From: Neoaquamicrobium microcysteis
GTDB taxonomy: Bacteria; Pseudomonadota; Alphaproteobacteria; Rhizobiales; Rhizobiaceae
Assembly: GCF_008180155.1 (NCBI RefSeq)
Contig: NZ_VSZS01000056.1
Location: 62,001 to 126,000 of the forward strand
Direction: 5' to 3'
DNA length: 64,000 bases
Shown here piece by piece: positions 15,474 to 21,871 of this stretch. The notes beneath the pieces are model-generated. The model ran no database searches and was not told the DNA's origin. It was given only the letters and a program-made list of their open reading frames with translations. Position 1 is the stretch's first letter. Every line of letters starts with the position of its first letter. Both the position numbers and the translations under genes were made by a program.

Positions 15474-16056
15474 CGCTCTGCGCTTCCGCTTGCTTCGTCC
15501 GTTCGGCAGCGATGGCTTCCCACCGCTCCATCATGCGCATCATCGCGCCGAGCGTGTCGATCTCGGTCTTGGGAATACGCCTGCCGTCGTCGGCCAGCAC
15601 GATGAGGGCGTCCACCCGACGCGCGACGAACGACGCGCACCGCGCCAGCACCGCCACCGGGTCTTCGTCGGCCGCGCTCCCGTCGGCCCCGTCAGCGTCG
15701 GTCCGATCCGCGTAGGTGACGCTCACGCCGTCTGCATCCTGCGCATCGCCATGGGCATCGATGCCAGCCCCGCCAACGCCCGCAGCGCCGCCTTCGGAAG
15801 ACGCTCCGCCGGCCTCGCCACCCCCGTATTCCTCAAGCGCCACCGCGACGAACATCCGGTGCGCCTCCTTCACGTCGTGCCGCCTGAAATCCAGCCGTTT
15901 CCAGCCTTCCAGCGCCGCGCGCTCGTAAAGCGTCGTCTCGTTGCAGCCCAGCACCTGCGCGATCAGCTTGCGCGTCGGCGGCTCGCCCTCGGCGATAGCA
16001 CGCGCGGCAAGCCACTGCGCCACCGGAAGCGGCCGCCTGGCTTTCGTCTTCGTCAT
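15373..16056 (-). CDS. GTA small terminase subunit (g1)
   Basis: This 227-aa protein is at the head of the operon. The N-terminal 60 residues form a helix-turn-helix-like domain (PPTRKLIAQVLGCNETTLYE, then RAALEGWKRL). Residues 75-130 are a low-complexity Gly/Ala/Asp/Glu linker, and the C-terminus is a long helical oligomerisation segment (IDTLGAMMRMMERWEAIAAER, then LAAVLERIDDRIVALAEEL). This HTH-linker-helix order fits small terminases. GTA versions have weak DNA specificity, consistent with random packaging. No strong Shine-Dalgarno sequence precedes the ATG, and a promoter lies about 100 bp upstream. Confidence 0.82.
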   Translation of the reverse strand: MTKTKARRPLPVAQWLAARAIAEGEPPTRKLIAQVLGCNETTLYERAALEGWKRLDFRRHDVKEAHRMFVAVALEEYGGGEAGGASSEGGAAGVGGAGIDAHGDAQDADGVSVTYADRTDADGADGSAADEDPVAVLARCASFVARRVDALIVLADDGRRIPKTEIDTLGAMMRMMERWEAIAAERTKQAEAQSDEDLAAVLERIDDRIVALAEELAGQLVARRAVA

Positions 16057-16159
16057 GTTAGGAAAGCACCCGTGTGTCGCCCACCCGGCGGGGCGAATGT
16101 GATATGGTCGAAATGTCCCGAAACCACCGTCCCAGGCACAATTCTCCGACGATAGCCAG

Positions 16160-16188
16160 AACCTACCAAACCACCGTCACGGTGTCAA
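16160..16188 (-). promoter_or_regulatory. Sigma-70-like promoter of the GTA operon with internal dyad
   Basis: Minus strand: a perfect -35 TTGACA (16183-16188), a 17-bp spacer and a -10 of TAGGTT (16160-16165). Transcription would start near 16153 and leave a leader of about 100 nt before g1. The spacer and the edge of the -35 contain the inverted repeat CACCG-TCA-CGGTG (16172-16184), a plausible repressor or activator site. The flank at 16190-16260 is unusually AT-rich. Regulator unknown; no CtrA-type box was found here. Confidence 0.65.
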
Positions 16189-16320
16189 GGAATTTTTTCC
16201 TAGTAATATACCTGACGTACAAAACATTAGCATATACTAAATTACCCTCGACAGGCCGGCTCTTTTTGTTCGACGGGTACGAGTAGGGCGGGACAGGACG
16301 CGAAGGTTGCGAAAGCAATT

Positions 16321-17076
16321 TCACGGAGCGGCTTGCTCCCGCCCTATTTCTCTCCACGCCATTCGTTGTTGATGGAGGGAGAACGGCAACGCAGGCCAGT
16401 AGGAGACCGCCTGAAAGCCTTTGTAGGGGTGCCGCGCGAAGATCGGCAGAAGATCGGTTATGTACCTTGGCTCAAGGGTGCCATATTCGGAAACCTCAAC
16501 GGCCTTATAGATAGCGCTCGCGATGCAATCTGCGACTTGCAAGCCTCGATATTTCCTATTCGGTTCGATATGGATTTCGTCGTGCTGGAATACGTTCCAA
16601 AGGATTTCGTCGCGCTTGACGAAGGGGCTGGATTTGATGCGGCCGAAGTAAGCCTTTAACTCATCCTTATCTAGCCCTCGGCGCGACGAGAGCATGAGGT
16701 GAATCGGTTCGCGCGCCGTCGTCTCTGCCCATTTCGTGGCGCGTTCTAGAAGGAATTTTAGGGCGTAGAAGTAAAGCCAGTATCGCTGCTTAAAGCGTTC
16801 CGGCTTGTCGATGGACGGCTTATGGATCATTACCGCCATGCCCTGATACGGGGCCTCTCGGATGGCGTGGATAAATCCTATTCGTTCATCGTGGCTGCGC
16901 TTCTGAAAGTGGAAAAACCAGTCGTCATTTTTGCGTGCTGCCTTGAATGTATCATAGCAGCCGACGCACGAGTGGAGGCCGCTATTAGCATGCATCGAGC
17001 CGCCTAGGATGAACCACTCGGAACTCGTTTCCTTGAAGCCTTCTTCACCGGCTTCATCAACGTAGAGAACTGCCAT
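16321..17076 (-). CDS. DUF3800 domain protein
   Basis: This 251-aa protein starts MAVLYVDEAGEEGF, the N-terminal acidic motif (Y-D-E-x-G) of DUF3800. It ends with the second conserved part, RGLQVADCIASAIYKAVE. Basic and acidic residues between them (FHFQKRSHDER, LMLSSRRGLDKDE) fit the family, which is often considered RNase H-like, but no activity is established to my knowledge. Base composition is clearly more AT-rich than the neighbouring GTA genes, suggesting later acquisition. The start at 17076 is chosen for homology; its ATG overlaps the ATG of the divergent small ORF, and an upstream TTG at 17172 is possible. Confidence 0.85.
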   Translation of the reverse strand: MAVLYVDEAGEEGFKETSSEWFILGGSMHANSGLHSCVGCYDTFKAARKNDDWFFHFQKRSHDERIGFIHAIREAPYQGMAVMIHKPSIDKPERFKQRYWLYFYALKFLLERATKWAETTAREPIHLMLSSRRGLDKDELKAYFGRIKSSPFVKRDEILWNVFQHDEIHIEPNRKYRGLQVADCIASAIYKAVEVSEYGTLEPRYITDLLPIFARHPYKGFQAVSYWPALPFSLHQQRMAWREIGREQAAP

Positions 17077-17257
17077 GTCCGAGACCGCGAAAAACAAAGA
17101 CCAGGAAAAGGGCGACGAGTTATTGCGCCGCCTGTTGAAGACCCCTCCCGATCCGAAGGCCGGGAGGGGCAAGGATAGGACCGAAAAAAATGAACATCAG
17201 ACGGATAAGGCTAAGGGCCGCTCTCGGTCTCGCTCGACTTCTTCGAATCCCGATTGA
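17075..17257 (+). CDS. Small hydrophilic protein divergent from DUF3800
   Basis: A 60-residue frame begins MSETAKNKDQEKGDELLRRL and continues LKTPPDPKAGRGKDR. The DELLRR-LL-TPP pattern reminds me of short proteins that accompany DUF3800 genes in other alphaproteobacteria, so I keep it despite a weak ribosome-binding site. The C-terminal half is disordered and basic (RSRSRSTSSN). Its ATG (17075-17077) and the DUF3800 ATG (17074-17076) are interleaved on opposite strands, an odd arrangement that puts each promoter inside the other gene. It might be an antitoxin-like or accessory partner, but this is speculation. Confidence 0.45.
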   Translation: MSETAKNKDQEKGDELLRRLLKTPPDPKAGRGKDRTEKNEHQTDKAKGRSRSRSTSSNPD

Positions 17258-17260
17258 AGT

Positions 17261-17572
17261 TCATTCGAACTTTTGGGCACTGGGTATGAAAGACTCCAGC
17301 ACCTCAGGATGCCGAACTGCTCCAAAGTAGCGAGCTTCATCGTTCGCAATCCGGCGCACCACGACAAGGTCTGTGCCCGGGTCCAGCGGCGCGGTTATCG
17401 CGCCCATAAAGCTATCGATGCCTAAATCTGATTCGACCAGCCAGAAAGACGTGGGTTCGGACCAGAAACCCTTGCGTTTCGCTTCCTTGAGAGCCTCAAC
17501 GAAGCCCTCGTATCGGTCGTCATATGTTGCATCGTTCTTGATGCGGATAGTTACCCAGTAGCTGTATGCCAT
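17261..17572 (-). CDS. Small uncharacterised protein, possibly Cas2/SinR-like fold
   Basis: This 103-aa protein alternates strands and helices in a ferredoxin-like order: strand (SYWVTIRIK), helix (YEGFVEALKEAKRK), strands (SFWLVESD, FMGAITAPLD), strand (TDLVVVRRI), helix. This resembles the small Cas2-like/SinR-type proteins found outside CRISPR loci, with a first strand-helix and a late VVVRR strand, but sequence identity is not certain. It ends 3 bp from the convergent 60-aa ORF and lies in the same AT-richer patch. No CRISPR array is present, so a CRISPR role is not suggested. Function unknown. Confidence 0.6.
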   Translation of the reverse strand: MAYSYWVTIRIKNDATYDDRYEGFVEALKEAKRKGFWSEPTSFWLVESDLGIDSFMGAITAPLDPGTDLVVVRRIANDEARYFGAVRHPEVLESFIPSAQKFE

Positions 17573-17675
17573 TCCGATTTTCCTTGTATGGATGCCTCGG
17601 ATGACTTGACGTGAACCGCGTTACGAGCGACAGATGGGACGTGATCACAAACAAGCCCTCCAACGGCTTGGTTTC

Positions 17676-17717
17676 AACGTAAAGGCGACCGTCTGAACCA
17701 CGGTCGCCTTTTACGTT
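17676..17717. terminator. Long near-perfect hairpin, bidirectional terminator
   Basis: The arms AACGTAAAGGCGACCGT (17676-17692) and ACGGTCGCCTTTTACGTT pair over 17 bp with a single bulged T, around a 6-nt loop. T-rich ends on both strands allow termination in either direction. It separates the small Cas2-like gene from the transposase relic. Confidence 0.65.
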
Positions 17718-17828
17718 TGAGTGACTCGCGCAGTGGCGACAAGCTCTCCTGTCGCCCTCTCCCCGGTTTTCACAGTAACGTCTTCTTGCGTTTTCGAAGA
17801 ATTTTGCGCGATTTCTGCTTAGGTGACC

Positions 17829-17984
17829 GGCTTCACCAATCCGCCGAAAGGTAAGGCGCTCGTCGCTAGCCATGCGAAGCAAGTCTTCGGCGCGTTCTGC
17901 ATCGCTGATATTTAGCGCGGTGCGGCGGTTATAGCGGAAGTCAAATTCGGCAAGGTAGCGGTGAAGATGGGCTTCGCCGAAATG
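17829..17984 (-). pseudogene. C-terminal relic of an IS1595/ISXO2-type transposase
   Basis: On the minus strand about 52 codons read HFGEAHLHRYLAEFDFRYN, then RRTALNISDAERAEDLLRMA and SDERLTFRRIGEA. This is the characteristic end of IS1595-family (ISXO2-like DDE) transposases: the helix with FDFRYN and the following ALN/GISDAERAE stretch. Nothing of the catalytic DDE core remains upstream, where the GFA gene stop lies only 3 bp away. The open frame continues downstream without recognisable homology. It marks a past insertion followed by deletion in this patch. Confidence 0.75.
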
Positions 17985-17986
17985 CC

Positions 17987-18379
17987 CTACCCCTCCGTCC
18001 GTCCCTCGCCTTCCCTGTTGCCCTCATACCGCTTCTTCACCGGAAACGGCGGCAGCCAGCTTTCGCGGCGGACGGTCCAGAGTTCGTATGTCGGGATGAA
18101 CTGATCGATTTCGTCCAGCGCGCCGAGATTGATCTCGACCTCGTCGCCGCTGCGTCCGAATACGGGCGAGCCGCAATTGGGGCAGAAGAATCGGTCCTTG
18201 TAGTCGCGCGTTTCGCCCTCGACCGTCACCGCGTCGGCTGGAAAAATCGCGGAGGCGTGGAAGAGTGCGCCGTGGTGCTTGCGGCAGTCGAGGCAATGGC
18301 ACATGCCGACGCGGTAGGGCTCTCCGGTCGCCACGAAACGCACGCCGCCGCAGCGGCAGCCGCCGGTGTATCGGTCCAT
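17987..18379 (-). CDS. GFA-family zinc protein (CENP-V/GFA domain)
   Basis: This 130-aa protein has the complete cysteine pattern of the GFA family: GGCRCGGVRF near residue 7, MCHCLDCRKHHGALF around residue 32, and FFCPNCGSPVFGR around residue 70. These bind two zinc ions. Family members have been called glutathione-dependent formaldehyde-activating enzymes, but most have no proven reaction. The ATG at 18379 is preceded by AAGGAG at good spacing; a longer frame upstream lacks support. It may be an independent gene downstream of the min operon. Confidence 0.92.
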   Translation of the reverse strand: MDRYTGGCRCGGVRFVATGEPYRVGMCHCLDCRKHHGALFHASAIFPADAVTVEGETRDYKDRFFCPNCGSPVFGRSGDEVEINLGALDEIDQFIPTYELWTVRRESWLPPFPVKKRYEGNREGEGRTEG

Positions 18380-18458
18380 GCCGCGTCTCCTTGCAGTTCG
18401 GGGCAGTTCGGCGCAGTCGGGGCAGTGCAGGACCGGGGCGCAAGCGCCCCGGCAAAGT

Positions 18459-18668
18459 TCAGGCCCGGCCGGCGTGCGCCTGCGTGCCGCCTGCCTTGCC
18501 CGCCGCATCGTGGCGCGGCGGCACGGCTGCCGCCGCCTCGCAAAGCTCGACGTGCTTTGCCAGCGCCGACATCGACAGCATTGCGCTGACGGTTGTGATG
18601 TCGCGGCCCTGATATTTCGGCGTCTGCTGCAGTTCCTTGAGCCGTTCGAGAAGTGCCAGTCGGGTCAT
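18459..18668 (-). CDS. Small protein downstream of minE
   Basis: This 69-residue protein starts MTRLALLERLKELQQTPKY behind AAGGAGA at ideal spacing, 48 bp after the minE stop on the same strand. The N-terminal half is helical; the C-terminus is alanine/histidine-rich (AAAAVPPRHDAAGKAGG). It is probably transcribed with minCDE. I recognise no family. The good ribosome-binding site supports a real gene. Confidence 0.55.
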   Translation of the reverse strand: MTRLALLERLKELQQTPKYQGRDITTVSAMLSMSALAKHVELCEAAAAVPPRHDAAGKAGGTQAHAGRA

Positions 18669-18708
18669 CGAGTTCTCCTTCTTGGGTCCGGCAAAGGTCG
18701 GATGCTGG

Positions 18709-18727
18709 AGGCGGCCTCAGGCCGCCT
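18709..18727 (+). terminator. Hairpin overlapping the minE stop codon
   Basis: AGGCGGCC-TCA-GGCCGCCT forms a perfect 8-bp stem. The three-base loop is exactly the minE stop codon (minus-strand TGA at 18717-18719). On the plus strand it is followed by TTTT, so it could stop antisense transcription. On the minE strand there is no T-tract, and it may protect or attenuate the message. Confidence 0.45.
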
Positions 18728-18986
18728 TTTTCTTCTTGCCCGCGTCGAACGGGATTTCGACGTCGACCGCCAGCGTGGAGACCTGCGCGCCGCGCTCCAT
18801 CTTCACGCTCACCTTGTCCTGGTCGATCTTCATGTGCTTCGAAATGACCGCCATGATCTCGTCGCGCAGCTTGGTGACGAGGTCCGATTCGCCGGCCGAT
18901 ACGCGCTCATGGGCGAGCAGCACCTGCAGGCGCTCGCGCGCGGCGGGCGCCGACGGCGTCTTGGAGAAGTAACGGAAAATGTTCAT
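18717..18986 (-). CDS. minE: Cell division topological specificity factor MinE
   Basis: This 89-aa protein starts [20 protein letters not shown]. The N-terminal membrane-targeting helix and the anti-MinCD region ([11 protein letters not shown]) are followed by the dimerisation domain with [12 protein letters not shown] and a lysine-rich end. The length is typical. It overlaps the minD stop by 4 bp. It displaces MinCD from mid-cell and drives oscillation. Confidence 0.97.
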   Translation of the reverse strand: MNIFRYFSKTPSAPAARERLQVLLAHERVSAGESDLVTKLRDEIMAVISKHMKIDQDKVSVKMERGAQVSTLAVDVEIPFDAGKKKKAA

Positions 18987-19798
18987 GCCGCCTTCCTTCC
19001 GAAGATCTTGCCGAAGAAGCCCCGCTTCTCGCCCGGGATGGTGACGGGAACCGTCTCGCCCATGAGGCGGCGGGCCGCGTCGAAATAGGCCTTTGAAGGC
19101 GCGCAGTCGCCGTCGGCGAGGGTGACGGGCGATCCGAGGTTGGATGCGCGCAGCACGTCCATGCTTTCGGGGATGATACCCAGCAGCGGGATGGAGAGGA
19201 TTTCGAGAACGTCGTCGACCTTGAGCATGTCGCCGCGCTCGGCGCGCATCGGGTCGTAGCGGGTCAGCAGCAGGTGCTTCTCCATCCGCTCGCCCTTTTC
19301 CGCCTTCAGCGTCTTGGAATCGAGCAGGCCGATGATGCGGTCCGAATCGCGAACCGACGAAACCTCTGGATTCGTTACCACAATCGCCACGTCCGCATGG
19401 CGCATTGCCAGCGTCGCGCCGCGCTCGATGCCGGCCGGGCTGTCGCAGATCACCCAGTCGAACGCCTTCTTCAGCGCGCCGATCACCATCTCCACGCCCT
19501 CGGGCGTCAGGTTATCCTTGTCGCGGGTCTGCGAGGCGGGCAGCAGGTACAGCGTCTCCAGCCGCTTGTCGCGGATCAGCGCCTGCGTCAGCTTGGCCTC
19601 GCCCTGAATGACGTTGACCAGGTCGTAGACGACCCTGCGCTCGGCTCCCATCACGAGGTCGAGGTTGCGCAGGCCGACATCGAAGTCCACCACGACGACC
19701 TTCTCGCCCTTCTGCGCCAGCGCTGCCCCCAGTGCGGCCGAGGAGGTCGTCTTGCCGACGCCGCCCTTGCCAGATGTAACGACGATGACCTTGCCCAT
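18983..19798 (-). CDS. minD: Septum site-determining ATPase MinD
   Basis: This 271-aa protein carries the deviant Walker [12 protein letters not shown] (residues 9-19), the [16 protein letters not shown] segment, the [10 protein letters not shown] switch region and a C-terminal amphipathic membrane-binding helix ([11 protein letters not shown]). The start [10 protein letters not shown] at 19798 is chosen because AAGGAGAGG lies just upstream. It is the peripheral membrane ATPase that recruits MinC and oscillates with MinE. Middle gene of minCDE. Confidence 0.98.
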   Translation of the reverse strand: MGKVIVVTSGKGGVGKTTSSAALGAALAQKGEKVVVVDFDVGLRNLDLVMGAERRVVYDLVNVIQGEAKLTQALIRDKRLETLYLLPASQTRDKDNLTPEGVEMVIGALKKAFDWVICDSPAGIERGATLAMRHADVAIVVTNPEVSSVRDSDRIIGLLDSKTLKAEKGERMEKHLLLTRYDPMRAERGDMLKVDDVLEILSIPLLGIIPESMDVLRASNLGSPVTLADGDCAPSKAYFDAARRLMGETVPVTIPGEKRGFFGKIFGRKAA

Positions 19799-19831
19799 TG
19801 ACCTCTCCTTTTTATCCGGACCCGACATTCT

Positions 19832-20560
19832 TCAGCCCAGTGTTCCCGCCGCTATGGTTTCGCCGTCCAGCCAGATCTGGACCGCGCGTCCCCGCAGGTC
19901 CGGCTCCATGTCCTCGGCCGTCTTGTAGTAGCCGTCGATCGCGATCAGCTCTGCCTCGAGCTTGCGGCAGAAGATGCGCGCCGAGGCGTTGCCCATCGTG
20001 CCCGCCATCGCGCGTCCCCGCAGCGTGCCGTAGATGTGGATCGACCCGCCGGCGACGATCTCTGCGCCCGATGCCACCGAACCGACGATCGTGACGTCGC
20101 CTTCCGGGAAGATCAGGCTCTGGCCCGAGCGCACCGGCTGCGTGACGACCAGCGACGGCACCGCCCTGCCCGGCTCGGCCGACGCGGCGGGGACGACGGG
20201 AACTGCCGCACCACCCTCTTCAGCCTCGGCCTTCTCGGGAGCTTCGAAGTCGGATGCGGGTCGCCCGTCGGCCATGGCCGGCGGCAGGTCGGCAGCCAGC
20301 ATGGAAGGCCGCGCGCCTTCGATGCCCATGACGCGCACGTTTCGCGAGCCGAGCTGCTCGACCAGTTCGCGCAGCTGGTTTCGGTCGATGTCGAGCCCGT
20401 CCACGTCGAGAACCACCGGCCGCCGAAGGAAGAAGCCTGCCGAGCGGGCAGCCAGATCGTCCAGCCGCGCCAGCCAGTCGGCCAGCGGCAGTTCGGGGGT
20501 AAGCGCGAGCGCAAGGAAGGATCGACCCTTGAGGCGGATCGGCCGCGAGTCAGTTAACAC
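19832..20560 (-). CDS. minC: Septum formation inhibitor MinC
   Basis: With the GTG at 20560 the protein is 242 aa and starts (V)LTDSRPIRLKGRSFLALALT, matching the start of rhizobial MinC proteins. The frame is open further upstream, but that stretch contains the promoter region. The N-terminal domain (to about 110) interacts with FtsZ. A Pro/Ala/Glu-rich linker follows, and the C-terminal beta-helix domain (VRSGQSLIFPEGDVTIVGSV, then GGSIHIYGTLRGRAMAG) binds MinD. It is the first gene of minCDE, with a perfect CtrA box about 50 bp upstream. Confidence 0.95.
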   Translation of the reverse strand: MLTDSRPIRLKGRSFLALALTPELPLADWLARLDDLAARSAGFFLRRPVVLDVDGLDIDRNQLRELVEQLGSRNVRVMGIEGARPSMLAADLPPAMADGRPASDFEAPEKAEAEEGGAAVPVVPAASAEPGRAVPSLVVTQPVRSGQSLIFPEGDVTIVGSVASGAEIVAGGSIHIYGTLRGRAMAGTMGNASARIFCRKLEAELIAIDGYYKTAEDMEPDLRGRAVQIWLDGETIAAGTLG

Positions 20561-20610
20561 TTGAGTGATCTTCGTTAATTTTCCGTCACTTGGGTGTATC
20601 GGCGGAATGG

Positions 20611-20625
20611 TTAACAAAAGGTTAA
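20611..20625. promoter_or_regulatory. Perfect CtrA box upstream of minC
   Basis: TTAA-CAAAAGG-TTAA matches the full CtrA consensus TTAA-N7-TTAA, 51 bp before the minC start codon. A second TTAAC half-site lies at 20554-20558. CtrA is the alphaproteobacterial cell-cycle regulator; control of minCDE by it has, to my recollection, been described in Sinorhizobium. Confidence 0.75.
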
Positions 20626-20787
20626 CGCCACCCCTCGGGGAGCCGTCTGAAACACAATGTGAACTCCCGATCGGCGTGAACCAACGAAGCGTCAAAAACG
20701 CGCATGGGCGCTCTTCCGGCGCAAAACCGGCCCGTCGCTATTCTCAACGCGATCTTCCGCTGTTAAGCACGGCTTGGAGGCAGTTTA

Positions 20788-21180
20788 TTGGCAAACACTC
20801 GGCGGAAAACGGGCAATCTTGGCGTCGCGCTTGCCGCGGCCGCAATGCTCGTGCTGCAGGGCTTCCTCGGCGCCTTCGCCGTCGGCACGGCCAATGCCTC
20901 GCCCATGCTCGACGCATTCGGCAATCCGCTCTGCATCACCAGCGTCGAAAGCCACCAATCGGATACCGGCCACGTCGACCATACGGCCATGCCGGATTGC
21001 TGCACGGTTGCATGCAGCATGTTTGCCCCGGCTGCCAGCGACGGAGGGTCCGGCCATTCGCTGGAAAACCCACTCTCCACCAAAGCCGTGCGCCTGCAAA
21101 CGCCTGAGGCCGTTTCCGGGTATACGGATGCGCTGCACCGTGGTCCCGGCAGTCCGCGATCTCCTCCCCTGACGATGTGA
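20788..21180 (+). CDS. DUF2946-like exported cysteine/histidine protein
   Basis: This 130-aa protein starts with TTG at 20788 behind GGAGG at good distance ([20 protein letters not shown]). A signal peptide or membrane anchor spans about residues 10-37. The mature part contains [20 protein letters not shown], a Cys-Cys-x3-Cys group with nearby histidines and methionines, a typical soft-metal ligand set as in DUF2946-type proteins next to copper chaperones. It is the first gene of an operon with a PCu(A)C protein and a PepSY membrane protein. A role in periplasmic copper handling is inferred. Confidence 0.7.
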   Translation: MANTRRKTGNLGVALAAAAMLVLQGFLGAFAVGTANASPMLDAFGNPLCITSVESHQSDTGHVDHTAMPDCCTVACSMFAPAASDGGSGHSLENPLSTKAVRLQTPEAVSGYTDALHRGPGSPRSPPLTM

Positions 21181-21269
21181 TCCCGCTGCCGCGCCAGCGC
21201 GCGGCTGTTTCATATTGTCTGCGTCTTTCGAGCCCGGAGTGGCCGAACATGACGCTCAGGAGATTTCCA

Positions 21270-21791
21270 ATGCACCAGTCTTTCCGCGCCGCCGCTCGCG
21301 CCGCTTCCTTTGCCATCGCCATGCTGTTCGTCGCGAACCAGTCCGCCCTCGCCCACGGGTTCGAGGTCGGTGAACTTGAGATCGACCACCCGTGGTCGCG
21401 CGAAACGCCGGAGGGCGCGCGCGTCGCCGCCGGCTACGTCAAGATCGTCAACCACGGTTCGGAAGCCGACCGTCTCGTCGCCGTTACGGGTGACATCGCC
21501 GGCCGCACCGAAATCCACGAGATGGCCGTCGACGACAAGGGCGTCATGACCATGCGTCCGATCGAAGGCGTCGAAATACCCGCCGGCGGAGAGGTCGAGC
21601 TCAAGCCGGGGGGCTACCACGTCATGTTCCTCGAACTGACCGGCAGGCCGAAGCAAGGCGAAAAGTTCGCGGGCACGATGACCTTCGAGAAGGCGGGCAC
21701 CGTCGAGGTCGAGTTCGCCGTCGAGGCGATGGGCGGGGCGCAGAGCCACGGCGGTGGCGGGCACGATCACGGTGACCATTCCTCGCATTGA
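21270..21791 (+). CDS. Periplasmic copper chaperone, PCu(A)C family
   Basis: This 173-aa protein starts [20 protein letters not shown] at 21270, chosen because AGGAGA lies 7 bp upstream. The signal peptide ends near ALAHG. The domain shows the PCu(A)C pattern: [34 protein letters not shown] with the first His/Met ligands, and [12 protein letters not shown] with the second His-x-Met. The C-terminal tail ([14 protein letters not shown]) adds a histidine-rich metal-binding extension. It delivers Cu(I) to cytochrome oxidase or other periplasmic targets. Second gene of the operon. Confidence 0.92.
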   Translation: MHQSFRAAARAASFAIAMLFVANQSALAHGFEVGELEIDHPWSRETPEGARVAAGYVKIVNHGSEADRLVAVTGDIAGRTEIHEMAVDDKGVMTMRPIEGVEIPAGGEVELKPGGYHVMFLELTGRPKQGEKFAGTMTFEKAGTVEVEFAVEAMGGAQSHGGGGHDHGDHSSH

Positions 21792-21871
21792 TCCCGGAGG
21801 ATGAGCGGCGCGGCCCGACCGCGCCCGCATTCCTCCGACCCTCCACTCCTTCTCGACACCTCGAGGTCACC

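Noticed and set aside
1403-16056. Active prophage
   Set aside because: No integrase, excisionase, replication, repressor or att repeats; gene order is exactly that of an RcGTA-type cluster.
16163-16357. 64-codon minus-strand frame upstream of g1
   Set aside because: It covers the GTA promoter and AT-rich flank, has no homology and no ribosome-binding site.
17261-17572. Cas2-like protein as a sign of a CRISPR locus
   Set aside because: No repeat-spacer array, cas1 or effector gene is visible anywhere in the window.
17520-17882. 120-codon frame starting in the transposase relic
   Set aside because: Only the first part has transposase similarity; the rest runs through a terminator hairpin and into the 103-aa gene. 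Reported as a pseudogene fragment instead.
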